Shown here piece by piece: positions 10,297 to 21,099 of a stretch of DNA of 64,000 nucleotides. Each line of letters opens with the position of its first letter. Within the stretch, counting starts at the first letter, position 1. Where the stretch lies: positions 312,673,270 through 312,737,269 of the forward strand of contig CM048744.1 of assembly GCA_026315105.1 (NCBI GenBank), in the 5' to 3' direction. Origin of the DNA: Locusta migratoria (lineage: Eukaryota; Arthropoda; Insecta; Orthoptera; Acrididae). Position numbers and translations under genes: made by a program. A model generated the notes under the pieces. The model was not told the origin of the DNA, searched no databases, and worked only from the letters and a program-made list of their open reading frames with translations.

Positions 10297-10939
10297 TGTA
10301 ACATGATGTTTAGCGGTACTGTGGACGTGGAGCGATCTTTGAGGAAATAATAATAGAGAGCTGAAGTTCAATTGGTACTTTACTGTCAGGCGAAGTTAAC
10401 TGGCGCGAAGGTAGTTTACAGAGAAACAGAGTGGAATACCGGCCCCTGTGGGGCATGGCCACAGGTTGGAGGATACGTAGGCAGAGCGACAGGTTAAGGC
10501 ATTCTGTCTGGTTCAGAGGAGAAGACCCAACGAGGCTGAATCGGGCAGCAAGGCGCCTGCGCGGTGGCCGCGTGATTCCAGGGAGCTCGCTGATTGGTGG
10601 GCTGATAGTGCCGACTCTTTGCGCGTAGCGTACCCTGGTCAGCAGTACCGCAGCAAGGCGCCTGCGCGGTGGCCGCGTGATTCCAGGGAGCTCGCTGATT
10701 GGTGGGCTGATAGTGCCGACTCTTTGCGCGTAGCGTACCCTGGTCAGCAGTACCGACCCACCACGCAGGGTTGATTCGGCAGGCACGTGGACGGACGTGT
10801 GATGGACAAAGTCCACGCATGGCCGTTCACCGCCGACACTGGTAAAAGAACAATGAAAATTTCTGTCCGGGAGGCAGCGGAAGAAATTGTTAAAATTTTA
10901 AAGGGGGCGTGTTCCGGGAGGAGAAGATAGTCCGTTACA
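10297..10939 (-). repeat. LTR of a retrotransposon (643 bp), minus orientation
   Basis: Ends are inverted TGTAAC (10297-10302) and GTTACA (10934-10939). Read on the minus strand, the base just upstream is a purine-rich tract GGGGGTGGAA, as expected of a polypurine tract next to a 3' LTR. The segment splits mariner sequence on the low-coordinate side. It is GC-rich in the presumed U3 and holds the 105-bp duplication. No AATAAA was seen. Family not determined. Confidence 0.6.
10545..10755. repeat. Perfect tandem duplication, 2 x 105 bp, in the LTR
   Basis: Bases 10545-10649 and 10650-10754 are identical. Each unit holds an inverted CCAAT (ATTGG at 10593 and 10698) in GC-rich surroundings, as in a promoter or enhancer duplication of a U3 region. 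Confidence 0.97.
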
Positions 10940-11115
10940 TTCCACCCCCGTTCGAAAGAGGGGTGTAAGGGGGTGAGACTTTGTAAAAATTTAACAACAC
11001 AAAGAAAATTTAACAGTAACTTTTAATTTGGTAATGCTTTGAAAATTCTTCCGGAAGGGAAGTTAGTTTAAATAAAGCAAAACTTACAATGATGATGAGA
11101 ATTATACAAATTATT
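10940..11115 (-). mobile_element. Internal 3' end of the LTR element (fragment)
   Basis: Non-coding sequence between the polypurine tract and the next mariner piece. Assigned only by position beside the LTR. Confidence 0.4.
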
Positions 11116-11117
11116 AG

Positions 11118-11325
11118 GTGTTTTGGGTAGGCAATAAGCTACGTGAACAATTATCCAGCTTCGGAATCACATCGAAGTCACAAGGGCCTACGTCCGTGGA
11201 GTACGGTGGATGGTACAGTACTTCCCAGTTCCATCGACCAAATAGAGTAACCATAGCTTGCGCTGTATGCAAAACGATGGGTGGATTGCGCAGAAAGTGT
11301 TGCCGCTTCTTTCGCAAAGCCCTTG
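11118..11325 (-). pseudogene. Mariner transposase fragment, first half of an inverted pair
   Basis: The minus strand reads FLRNPPIVLHTAQAMVTLFG, then WEVLYHPPYSTDVGPCDFDV, the DD34D catalytic end of mariner, with residues lost around the HDNARAH motif (only LHTAQA remains). Confidence 0.8.
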
Positions 11326-11600
11326 CGTCCTTGTGACTTCAATTTGATTCCGAAGATGAAGGATCCAATTCGTAGCATTCGCTGCAGAGCTGCTCCAAAG
11401 ACTCGACAGGCAGTAGACCGCTCCATTTCCACCATCAAGAGAAAAGGTTCTGCTAACGGCATACTACACCTTGCACATCGCTGGCAACGGCTTCTACACA
11501 ACGCTGGTGACTACTTTGAAGGACAGTGAGATGAGCAAACAAGTAACACTTTTGTATCGGTTGTAAATAAATAGTTGCCGTATTTAAGTTCCAACCCTCT
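11326..11600 (+). pseudogene. Mariner transposase C-terminus with terminal repeat, second half of an inverted pair
   Basis: The plus strand reads PCDFNLIPKMKDPIRSIRCR and GILHLAHRWQRLLHNAGDYF, then a stop and a terminal sequence ATTTAAGTTCCAACC near 11582-11597. It abuts the minus-oriented piece head to head at about 11325. Confidence 0.8.
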
Positions 11601-11977
11601 TATTTTACCTCCGTCCTTCATCAAACCGAACTCGTGCTCCGTCTATAATGAATTGTTTGCGTTGCTATTCATAATGGGAAGGTAACACAAGCATTTCCAG
11701 TTGCAATATCATTCGTCAGAAGTGATCACGATTGTACCATCTTACCATATAAGGTTTTTTTTTTTTTTTTTTTCACATACAGGTGCATGGGCTGGTTCTG
11801 TCATTCTGAACAAAATGTTGATAACAGAAGGTTCCAACAACGCATGCCCCATGTCTTCAGGCCATAGCGGCGAGGGAGCGCAGTTGAATTGTTCTTCAAA
11901 CTGGGACTTAAACACCATTCTACCAATTAATAAGTCAAGAACCGTGACCACAGCGTCTCGTCGGTCAGCTACACAAG
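11601..11977. other. No gene recognised
   Basis: A T17 run at 11757-11773. An open frame of about 100 codons on each strand shows no domain. Confidence 0.4.
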
Positions 11978-11988
11978 TTAGGGAATTT

Positions 11989-13570
11989 GTTGTTGTTGTT
12001 ATCTTCAGTCCGCAGACTGGTTTGATGCAGCTCTCCACGCTACCCTGACCTGTGCAAGTCTCTTCATCAGAGAATACGTTCGCAACCTAGATCCTTTTGA
12101 ATCTGCTTACTATATTCGTCCCTCGGTCTCCCTATACGATTTTTACCCCACACGCTTCCTTCTAATGCTAAGTTGGCGATTTTTCGATGTCTCAGAATGT
12201 ATCCAACCAATCTATCCCTTTTATTAGGATATGCCAGAAACTCCTTTTCTCCCCGATTCGGTTAAGCACCTCCTCATTAGTTACGTGATCTACCCATCTG
12301 ATTTTCATCATTCGTCTGTAGCACCGCATTTCAAAAGCTTCTATCATCTTTTTATCTGAACTCCTTATCGTCCACGTTTCACTCCCATACAATGCTACAC
12401 TCCAGACAAATGCTTTCAGTAACACTTCCTAACATTTAAATTAATATTGGATGATAACAAGTTTCGCTTCTTAAGAAACGCTTTTCTTCCCGTAGCCATT
12501 CAGCAATTTATATCTTCTTTAATTCGGCCATCAGAAGTTATCGTGCTATCTAAATAACAAAACTCATCTACTACTTTTATTGTCTCATTACCTAATCTAA
12601 TTCCATCAGCATCGCCTGATTTTCTGACATTGCATTCCATTACCTTCGTTTTACTCTTGTTGATGTTCATCTTATATCTCAAAACACTGTCCATTCCATT
12701 CAGTTGCTCTTCCAGATTTTTTGTGGTCTCTGACAGAATTACTATGTAATCGGCAAGCCGCATTGTTTTTATTTCTTTTCCCTGCACTTTAATGCCCTCT
12801 TCAAATTTCTCCTTCCATTCCTTCACTTCCTGCTTAATGTACAGATTGAACAACATTGGGGAAAGGCTACAACCCTGTCTTACTCCCTTCCCAACCTCTG
12901 CGTCCCTTTCTTGCCCTTAGATTCTAATAACTGTTGTCTGGTTTTTGTATAGGTTGAATTTAACTCTTCACTCCCTATATTTTACCCCTGCTGCCTCAAC
13001 TCTACATTGTCAAAAGCTTTCTCCAAATCGACAAACGCTAAAAACGTAGGTTTCCCTTTCCTTCTAAGATTAAGTCGTAATGCGAGTATTGCCTCCCGTG
13101 TTCCTACATTTCTCCTAAATCCAAACTGATCTCCCCCGAGGTTGAATTCCACAAGTTTTTCCATTCGTTTGTAAATAATTTGTGATAGTATTTTGCAACC
13201 ATGACTTATTAAACTGATAGTTATGTAATCTTCACACTTGTCCGCACCTGCTTTCTTTGGGATTGGAATTACGATATTCTTCTTGAAGTCGGAGGGTATT
13301 TCCCCTGTCTCATACATCTTGCATACCAGGTGATACAATTTTTTCATGACTGGCTCTCCTAATGATATCAGCAGTTCAGACGGAATATCATATACTCCAG
13401 GAGCCTTGTTGGACTCAAGTCCTACAGCGCTCTGTCGAATTCTTCTCGCAGTATAATATCTCCTATCTCATCTTCCTTCACTTCAATTTATAGAATACTG
13501 CCTTCAAGTTTATTTCCTTTGTATAGGCCCTCTATATATTCCCTCCTGAGTTCAGCTTTCCCCTCTTTGC
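11989..13570 (-). pseudogene. RTE-type LINE, 5'-truncated, with target duplication
   Basis: On the minus strand: FLAFVDLEKAFDNVELRQQG (RT motif A), MLFNLYIKQEVKEWKEKFEE, LADYIVILSETTKNLEEQLN in place of the catalytic FADD, DEFCYLDSTITSDGRIKEDI and SVALYGSETWTIRSSDKKMI. The 3' end has a GTT-rich tail at 11989-12000. An exact 11-bp duplication TTAGGGAATTT flanks it (11978-11988 and 13571-13581). The endonuclease half is absent. FADD is replaced by LADY and there are frameshifts, so it is inactive. Confidence 0.9.
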
Positions 13571-13581
13571 TTAGGGAATTT

Positions 13582-14217
13582 ATACTCTTAGAAGTAGGAG
13601 AACGACTAAATATTTAGAGTTTACAAAGACTGTTTGTGTTACAAGTCAGTGGATAACACTGCCGATGCACCAGCAAGTCCGCGTGTCAGAGGACATGGGG
13701 TCAGTGTTACAAATAAGACTACAAAGCCGTTAAGTAAGCTCTATTAGGTCCGACTCTCTGAAGACGCTGACTTACTAATAGAACACGCCTGACGCCTCCT
13801 GGCGGTTGTAAAGCGGGAAGCGACCGCGTGATCTTTCTATTTACCGACGTCTTCAATTGAGAAATTAGCTCGAGCGAGGCAGTGTGAGCTCGACTGCGAT
13901 TCATTCCATTAGGGCTCCGTGAATAGAAGCTGCGAGAGCGAGCGGTCGTCCTGGCGTGCAGCAGTCGGTAGCTGCCGTCGAGAGTCGCAAGTCGACTGTC
14001 CAGAAACGACCACCGTGGAGGTCGAGGCTGCGAGGCAGCAGCTTTATGGTATTCTCGAATGTAGCCAAAATCACTTACACTGCCGGAAAAAAAAAATTGG
14101 TAATTATAAAGACGACGTCGATATTGACCTGATGATGGCAGTGCTCATCTGGGATAGACTAGATGAACTGATAAAAATGTCACCAGAGAGCGTTGTGACA
14201 GCTGTTACTGCGCCATA
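13582..14217. other. No gene recognised; GC-rich core 13760-14050
   Basis: It begins near a TGTTACAA sequence at 13636 and could be LTR-derived, but no matching second end was found. Short frames on both strands only. Confidence 0.35.
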
Positions 14218-14889
14218 TACAGGGTGATCAATCCTCAGCCCAACCGCCTTTGCAGCGTGCGACTTGCCGGCGATGGCAGCTGCGCTGTCCGCTTAGCGGG
14301 TGTAATAGCACATCGCGACCATAGCATTACAATCACGGTATTCCTACCTTTTTCATCGTTACGTAATTTTAATAACTTGTTACGAGGCAGAAATTTCTCA
14401 TTTTTCAAAATTTTTAGTAAATTCAAATTATATCAGCGTAATTCAGAGTAATAGTATCCTGGGAATACTTAGCTCAAAACATCTCGTATATCGGAGACCA
14501 TTTGTCAGATTGCTATTATAAATAGTACCCGCAGTTGAGTCACTCTTTATGTGTTTAGCTCTCTATGTGCTCAGCTTTCAGTGGGACTATCTCTCAGTAC
14601 TTAGCTTAAAGTATTATATGCGGTTTCATTCCAAGATAAAAAAAAACGAGAAAATATTTAAAATTTAATATAAACTCTTATATCGTGATCATACGCAAAA
14701 GCGAACATTATCTTTGGACTTTGATCGGATAGGCTAGGACGGAAGAATAAGAAACTTCTGCCTCACGTAATAACTGATGAACATTCTTACGAGAGATTAA
14801 TACAAACAAACTTCGACGAAAATAATCACGAATTGTGAATTTATAAAGTGTGTACTGTGAAGGTGTTATGAATGTAACTATTGACTTTA

Positions 14890-15560
14890 GAATAGAAAAT
14901 GTATGAACCTTAAAAAAGTTATTCGAGTATTTAGTTCCCTAATATTGTCCCAGCATATAAGTGAAGGAATATATCTAACAGTAGTGGTCCTGACAATCAC
15001 CAAGGCAATGATCAAATTGGAGCTACGTAACTGGCTCAGAAGACAGCGCGTAGAATATTGGACCAAAATCTATCAACAAAAACATGGCAAGGTAATGATG
15101 CCAAAGCCATGTTTTAAAAGAAGCTCCTTAACAGGAGAGGGAATAGACTAATGGTTGGATTGCTGACAGGCCATGCGAATTTCAAAAAACACCTACATAC
15201 AATGGGAGTAACAGAAGAGGACCCTAAATGTTGGATCTGTGATGACGGTGATGAAAATGCATCACATCTAATCTTCGAATGCATTGCATTGGAGAGTAAA
15301 AGGCACAGAACATTTGGGACAACCAGACCCGAAGAAATTGTGTCTAATAAAGAACTGGTACAGGGGCTCCTTACACCGTTCAAGGGCATTGGTTGGCTTT
15401 ACAAGACATACAGGGAGCGATACCGCACAGTAAACTTAGTTTCGGTGCGGGCAGTGGCGGGTTGGACCAAGACTGTTTTGGCTTCCCTGGAAAAATCAAA
15501 TGAATCAAATCAGTGGTCAGGAGAAAGTTATGGTGAAATTTTCTAAAGAATAATTCTATA
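14890..15560 (+). pseudogene. LINE C-terminal (post-RT, zinc-knuckle/RNase H region) fragment
   Basis: The frame 15151-15546 reads GLLTGHANFKKHLHTMGV and WICDDGDENASHLIFEC, a pattern found downstream of RNase H in I/R1/Jockey-group LINE proteins (C-x2-C...H-x4-C). Upstream text ELRNWLRRQRVEYWTKIY at 15021 fits the same protein end in another frame. No RT motifs are present. Clade is not determined. Confidence 0.6.
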
Positions 15561-15802
15561 AAGGAAAAGGATCAAGCAAAAACATTATCTTTGTGATGGA
15601 TGTCAAATTATCTGGACTCAATGATTCGAATTTTTATTCTTTGGCTTATTAAATATCAGCTCCTGAGAAACAGATTTTCATGATCAAACATTAAAAAAGG
15701 TCTTTAAGTTTTAAATAAAATCCTGAACCAATATTTACAGTGATAAATTCAACAAAGATATACATTTTATTAACTGCGAAGAAGTACTAGGTCTACCAAC
15801 TT

Positions 15803-15973
15803 GGGACTGAGGCGCTCCAGTCAAGGTCTGCAAGGCCACTACGGTCTGGGGTTCGAATCCCCCCTCGGGCATTAGTCTTAGTTAGTTCATGTTAGTTCAT
15901 AAGTAGTTTGTAAGTTTAGGGACTGATGGCCCCGTAGTTACGTCCCATAAGCTATACAAACATTTGAACATTT
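15803..15973 (+). repeat. tRNA-derived SINE, family A, 5'-truncated
   Basis: It starts inside the tRNA-like head and keeps the B box (GGGGTTCGAATCCCCCCTCG) and full tail. Exact 11-bp duplication TCTACCAACTT (15792-15802 and 15974-15984). Confidence 0.95.
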
Positions 15974-16139
15974 TCTACCAACTTAATGTTCATACTGAGG
16001 TGGCAAATAGAATTTTGAACCTATACATAAAATACAACTGTGAAAATCAAGACGTAAACTACAGCTTAAAAGTCGCAAGTTAAGACCCTAATATAAAACG
16101 AAGTCAACACAAGTGTCGCCCCAGTCACCAAAGCAAACC

Positions 16140-16900
16140 ATGTCGCCGCCCAGTCACACGGGCCGTCCGTCTTCCGCTCTAAATTTAATACGGGTTGGCG
16201 CGCAAGTTATTTCCGACATACATCATACAGACGCTTAGAAAGAAACGTTCCTTACTCACCTGTATTACGCAAGGACGTCCTGGAACTGCCTCCCTTCGTT
16301 GTTCGAGCATTTCTGACACCTGCTGAGGAAGTTGCTCATTACACTCTGAAGTTGACTCTCAGAAATTGCAGTGATCTCATGACGATTGTTTGTTTTTAGT
16401 TCATCCAAAGTGTGGGGATTTGATTTGTACACTTCCTTTTTAATGCTTCCCACAGATAAAAATCGCATGTCGTTAAATCGGGAGAACGAGGGGGCCGAAT
16501 GTTGTTAGTGATAAATCTTTCAGCGAATACATTACCAATTTCCCGTAATGATAAGTTGGCTGTATGTACCGCCGTAGACTTTTTGAAATGTCGCGAAGGC
16601 ATGTTGTCTTTCAGTTAATTGAGAAAATAAACGCCGCAATATGTTTTCAACATACCTGTTACTATTAATTGTTTCCTGAAAAAATAATATAGGGCCTATT
16701 ATTCTCTCGACGCTAACAGCGCAACACACTCCTATTTTTTGAACGTGCAGGGGCTGTTCGTGAATTAAGTTAGGCTTTTCCTAACTCCAGTAACGATTAT
16801 GTTGCGAAATGACGTACCCACTTAGGTGGAACCATGATTCGACCGAAAAGAAAGTTAAGTTCGGATCAATTTCTCCGTCATCCACCTTTTTCAGAATCAA
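16140..16900 (-). pseudogene. DUF4817-group transposase catalytic domain remnant
   Basis: Minus strand in three frames: VESWFHLSGYVISQHNRYWS (first Asp/Glu region), VERIIGPILFFQETINSNRY, then RPPRSPDLTTCDFYLWEALK (third acidic position, DFYLW) and HTLDELKTNNRHEITAISES to the C-terminus (FLSRCQKCSNNEGRQFQ). This is the usual order of the IS630/Tc1-like transposase. Frameshifts separate the pieces. Confidence 0.8.
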
Positions 16901-16902
16901 TG

Positions 16903-17092
16903 AGTGTATTGAGCAACTTCCTCAGCAGGTATCAGAAATGCTCGAACAATGAAGGAAGACAGTTCCAGCACCTCCTTGTGTAATGCAGGTGAGCAATAAA
17001 CTTTTCTTTCTAAGTGTTTGTGTGATTTATGTCAGAAATAACTAGCGCGCCAACCTGTGCAAAAGACGGGAGGCCCGCTAACCGGGTACGGC
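16903..17092 (+). pseudogene. Second transposase C-terminus, inverted relative to 16140-16340
   Basis: Reads LSNFLSRYQKCSNNEGRQF in plus orientation and leads straight into the right terminal repeat. It is an inverted, roughly 85 percent similar copy of 16150-16335. Confidence 0.75.
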
Positions 17093-17373
17093 AGCTGCCA
17101 TCGCCGGCAAGTCGCACGCTGCAAAGGCGGTTGGGCTGAGGATTGATCACCCTGTATATGTGCCCTTTAATGGGAAATGTTTACAACCGTAAGTTTCAAA
17201 GTGAAAGCAAACAGGCTTCTTACCGGTGAAACGTACTGTAGCCAACTGATCGAGTTTGACACTTCTGGACAACTGACAGAGACGTAGGACGGCCTGCGTC
17301 ACTTGTGCAACGAAGCTTGTTGCAATGGCCTCATGAACCTATAGACGAGGCCTTCCAAAACAATGGAAAATAA

Positions 17374-17577
17374 CAAAGTTCAGATGTTCAAATATTTAAG
17401 CTTAAGGGGCTTAACTGTGGGGTCATCAGTCCGTAAACTTACAAACTACTTATGAACTACCTTACACCAAAGGCAGCACAAACATCCATGCCCGAGGGGG
17501 GATTCGAACCCCCGACCGTAGTGGCCGTGCAGACTGTTACTGGCACACCGCAGACCACTGGGCCACTGCAGCCGGCG
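17374..17577 (-). repeat. tRNA-derived SINE, family A
   Basis: Full minus copy with inverse B box GATTCGAACCCCCGACC. Duplication GGAAAATAA (17365-17373 and 17578-17586). Confidence 0.92.
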
Positions 17578-17586
17578 GGAAAATAA

Positions 17587-18365
17587 GAGGTCAATAAAAC
17601 GCACTATAACATAAGGATGTTTGAAATGAAAAATGTGAAGAAATGAGGATAACAAGAAAAGAGAGATGATAGTAGAACATACCATTAATGTATTCCGTTT
17701 AGGTGTATTGTAATTAAAACTGGAACTGAATGTTATATTATAAATGTTATATTATAAATCTTCCTTGAAGATATCGTGACGGGATGCACGAAACCGGTCA
17801 GAATGATGAAAGAAACATTTTAGATCATCTGCTTATGATCGACCTGCTGTCGGAGGCTTTTCATTCAATACTAATAACAGTGAAGTGCTTACATTGTAAC
17901 ATCCACTGATACTTAAACTATGCAGCAGTGACATCTGATACTTTATTTCCGTGCTCTTAAATACTGTGCATCCGCCGCCCGGAACAATGGAGACTATAAT
18001 TGTCTACTGTGCTGCATTTCAAAAGAAGTGCTGCGTCAACAGGAAGTTTATTGTTTGGCGCTGCAGCCTGCCACTCGAGGCCTTTGCGGTCGAGGAAGTG
18101 AATTTCTGCCAACAATAATTGTTACTTGAGGTCCCTGAAAAACCAGATACAGAAATCAGTCGCATCTTGGAGCAAGCTAACCGGGTGCAACAAATGTATT
18201 TATGGCATTAAGCAATTCAGACATTGAAGATTATTGAATAGCATCTTAAAATCAAATTAAATGTAATGTTAAATATTTCAAAACAGCAGGCTGACCTGCT
18301 CCCATTCTCAAGTCCTCCAGGTCGGTGTCATCTTTAACATACAAAAGGCATATCTTCAAATTGCA
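17587..18365. other. No gene recognised; degenerate hammerhead-like motif near 17762-17800
   Basis: TTGAAGA (17765-17771), GAAA and ACCGGT then C occur in hammerhead order, but stem II and helix I pair poorly, so it is probably a decayed copy. The rest is AT-rich without frames of note. Confidence 0.35.
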
Positions 18366-18625
18366 ACGAGCGAGGTGGCGCAGTGGTAACACTGGACTCG
18401 CATTCAGAAGGACGGCGGTTCAAATTCACCTCCGGCCATCCAGATTTAGGTTTTCCAAGATTACCCTAAATCACTCCAGGCAAAAGCCCAGGTGTTTCCT
18501 TTGAAAGGGCACGGCCGATTACCTTCCACACCCTTACCCAAACACTCTGAGCGTAATCTCCGTCTCTAATGACCCCGATGTCGACGGGAAGTTAACCTAT
18601 AATCTTCCTATCTTTCTTTCTTCCT
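18366..18625 (+). repeat. tRNA-derived SINE, family B
   Basis: Head GCGAGGTGGCGCAGTGGTAA, B box GGTTCAAATTC, body TTTAGGTTTTCCAAGATT, tail GTCGACGGGAAGTTAA. Weak duplication CTTCAAAT (18354-18361 and 18624-18631). Confidence 0.88.
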
Positions 18626-19344
18626 TCAAATAGACAAAAAAGAAAATTATTATTTTCAATTTTACGTCAGGCATCAACTAGTGTTCAAATTTGTGACCAT
18701 ATTCCTGAATGCATAAACGCACTGCGCCTTCTACAGGACCTGTGGAAGAGATGTCAAATCGCCAGTGTCCCTGAGTGACAGGTTTCCTCGATGCGCTGTC
18801 AAGACTGCCGACTGTTGCCTTACACAACAGATAGAACCACACAAACAATCGGTTTCAGCGTGTTGCGGTTACTGATGTCGAATAAAAATGTCATACACTT
18901 ACAACAAGTACATTGACACATTACCGACGCTTGGCGATTGCCGACACACCTTCTTACGCGCTGAACAACGACTTTGGGAAACAGGCAACAAGAGAAGATG
19001 TGAAAGAAGTGAGGAGACGAGGTGTTGTTTTAGCTACACCACTATCCCCGGGTCAGTTCACGAGGCGTTGCTGCCGACACAAGTATCAGCCATTCATGGT
19101 GTGCCTAAAATGTGCTGCGAATGGTGTCATATCTGAACGGCATCTTCGCGCAAATGTGCGCGCATGCGCACGGATCTACGGAGACTTGACTGGCAGTGTA
19201 AACAGTCTGCGACCTGTTCAACAAAGTCACCGTGAGAGGAAGTGTCACATAGCAATAGAGCAACGCAGAAAAAATCTGTGTGGTCATGAATGTAAACATC
19301 GATTCCCCGCGACGGAAAAGAAAGATAAAAAAGAAAGAAAGAAA
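18626..19344. other. No gene recognised; 145-codon open frame without known motifs
   Basis: A plus frame at 18913-19350 has a Cys/His-bearing middle (CCRHKYQPFMVCLKCAANGV) and a Lys-rich end. The Cys spacing does not form a zinc finger I can name. Neighbouring repeats suggest element debris. Confidence 0.3.
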
Positions 19345-19700
19345 TGTTGATCGCCTTCATCGATAACAATGGCATCATCCACAAGGATTTTGTTCCTTCA
19401 GGTCAAACCATTAATGCTGCATAGAGGCTGCTGGATGCCAAATACCCCTCCAAATGCACCATTTCCAGGCCCAGAGGATGGTAACCTTGAACACCTTCTG
19501 TACTCCTCTGAACTGACTCCTGTGGACTCCTTCCTGTTCCTGAAGGAGGCCATGAAAGTCCTTTGCTGGTATTTTTCAGAATCTGTACGAGCGTTGTCAA
19601 AAGTGTGTTGAGCAGGTGGCGACTATTTTGAAGGGCAATAAAGAACTTTTGCTTTCTTGTTGTATGATAGAATTCACCTAACGTTTTAGACACACCACGT
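19345..19700 (+). pseudogene. Mariner transposase remnant, internally deleted
   Basis: FIDNNGIIHKDFVPSGQTIN (second catalytic Asp region) is followed, after a deletion, by SSELTPVDSFLFLKEAMKVL (degenerate PYSPDLAPCDFFLF) and GGDYFEGQ. Nonautonomous. Confidence 0.8.
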
Positions 19701-19704
19701 ACTT

Positions 19705-20400
19705 CTGTGTGGCGTATAGTACAGGGGCACAGGATTCACCCGAACCGCCTGTCACCGAACCAGGAGTTGCATGGGAACGATTGCAATTGAGAATTTACAA
19801 AGTGCCATGTTCTGTGATGAGTCCACGCTCACAAAAAAGTGCATGACTGGACCGTAGAAAATCATCGGTAGGTACGACCTATCAAACGTCATTGTTAATG
19901 TTTACTGTGGAATCCTTGGGGATTAAATCATCGGTTCACTCTACTTCACAGATACACCAAATTCAAATGTTTGTTACGATATGGAAGCAAACTGCAGTGG
20001 TCATCGGACAAACTACTTAAACCAACTTAATGCAGAGAACAACACATAGACACTCAAGGAAGGACTTGACCCTCCGACGGGGAAGGGCCGCAAAACCCGG
20101 CAGCAATGCATCTTACTGCGCACGACACTGCTCGTGCGAAACATATATATACATAATAAAACGAACCATTATAGTCGACAATTTGGGTGCTCTCTTTGAA
20201 CATGTGTGTCTAGATATTAGACACCATATGTAGATACGGCACCATGTTCACCCAGTCCATTCTGCGATGATTTTGATTGAAGATCTAAACAACAGATTCT
20301 CTGCAGATGGTCCTCAAGCATATCTCGCTCTGTCGCCCTGCTTAACACCAGTAGATTTCCGTTTGTGGATATAAGACTCGTATAATTACCATTCTATGCG
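19705..20400 (+). pseudogene. Tc1/mariner-superfamily transposase catalytic remnant, split by a SINE
   Basis: FCDESTLTKKCMTG (first Asp), NVYCGILGD (Trp-Cys-Gly region changed), then, after the SINE, ADGPQAYLALSPCLTPVDFRLWI (third acidic residue region). Stops interrupt all parts. It matches the general order of the insect IS630-like transposases. Confidence 0.65.
19962..20140 (-). repeat. tRNA-derived SINE, family C
   Basis: Tail TTCAAATGTTTGTTACGA and ACAAACTACTTAAACCAAC; degenerate inverse B box GAAGGACTTGACCCTCCGAC. Right end approximate. Confidence 0.7.
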
Positions 20401-20404
20401 GGTT

Positions 20405-21090
20405 AGAAATAGTGGCAACTATTTATTCACAACCGATACAAAGGCGTTACATGTTTGCACCGTTACTGTCCTACAAAGTAGTCACCAGAGTTGTGTAAAC
20501 CCCCTTTACAGCGATGTGGAAGGCGTACTATAACCCTTAGCAGAGCCTGTTCCGTTGATGGCGCGAATGAAGCGGTCTACTGCCTGTCGTATCTCTGGAA
20601 CAGTTCTGAAGCGACTGCCACAAAGTGATTCCTTTATCTTTGGAATCAAATCAAAGTCACAAAGACGTAAGTCCGTGGAGTATGGTGGATCTTACAGTAC
20701 TTTCCAGACGCATCGACCGAAGAGAGCAGTCACAGCTTGCGCTGTATGCGCCCGCGCATTGTCGTGCAAAATGATGGGTGGGTTGTGCAGAGAGTTTTGC
20801 CGCTTCGTTTGCAAAGCTGGTCGCAGGTGATACACCGTCGTGCTGTACGACCTCTGGCACATTCTTAACGCAGCTCCGTTGTTCCTGTTTCGAAAACATA
20901 GTGACAACGTTAGACCGCTCGCTCACAGGTGAGTTTCTCACGATTGTGATCACACCAGTGGGACGGAAGAGTCCATTTGCACCGAGGTAACGTAGGTAAG
21001 CCAACAATGCGTGCTATCAGCGACAATAGTAGGTTCCATTACATAGTGTCCCCACAGCAGTGTTACCACTATTTAAGTTCCAACCATTGT
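20405..21090 (-). mobile_element. Internally deleted mariner with both terminal repeats
   Basis: The right end reads CCACTATTTAAGTTCCAACC and the left end AATAGTGGCAACTATTTATT, which are inverted relatives. The minus strand begins MFSKQEQRSCVKNVPEVVQH (start of the helix-turn-helix domain), then jumps to the catalytic C-terminal part (PTHHFARQCAGAYSA, frame-shifted HDNARAHTAQ), then to the end of the protein. So the middle of the transposase is missing. Confidence 0.8.
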
Positions 21091-21099
21091 GCACTTTAT

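Larger units (their letters stand above)
14218..17157. mobile_element. Composite DNA transposon bounded by long perfect inverted repeats
   Basis: Left terminus TACAGGGTGATCAATCCTCA (14218 on) and the reverse complement at the right end (up to 17157) match without a difference for about 64 bases (14218-14281 against 17094-17157), with weaker similarity for about 20 more. Flanking TA on both sides fits Tc1/mariner-type insertion. The interior holds DUF4817-group transposase pieces in both orientations, a LINE fragment and a SINE. The perfect ends suggest fairly recent movement or conversion of the ends, while the middle is old. Confidence 0.7.

Noticed and set aside
10310..10820. 168-codon minus frame with an internal repeated peptide
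   Set aside because: It is a by-product of the 105-bp DNA duplication (105 is divisible by 3) inside an LTR; a second frame is open through the same repeat.
13636..14215. Second LTR beginning TGTTACAA
   Set aside because: No terminating CA partner, polypurine tract or second copy could be located.
17762..17800. Intact hammerhead motif
   Set aside because: GAAA and ACCGGT are present, but the first core base, stem II and helix I do not hold; treated as decayed.
18913..19350. Zinc-finger host gene
   Set aside because: Cysteine spacing does not fit a known finger and the frame is bordered by element debris; left as an unassigned frame.
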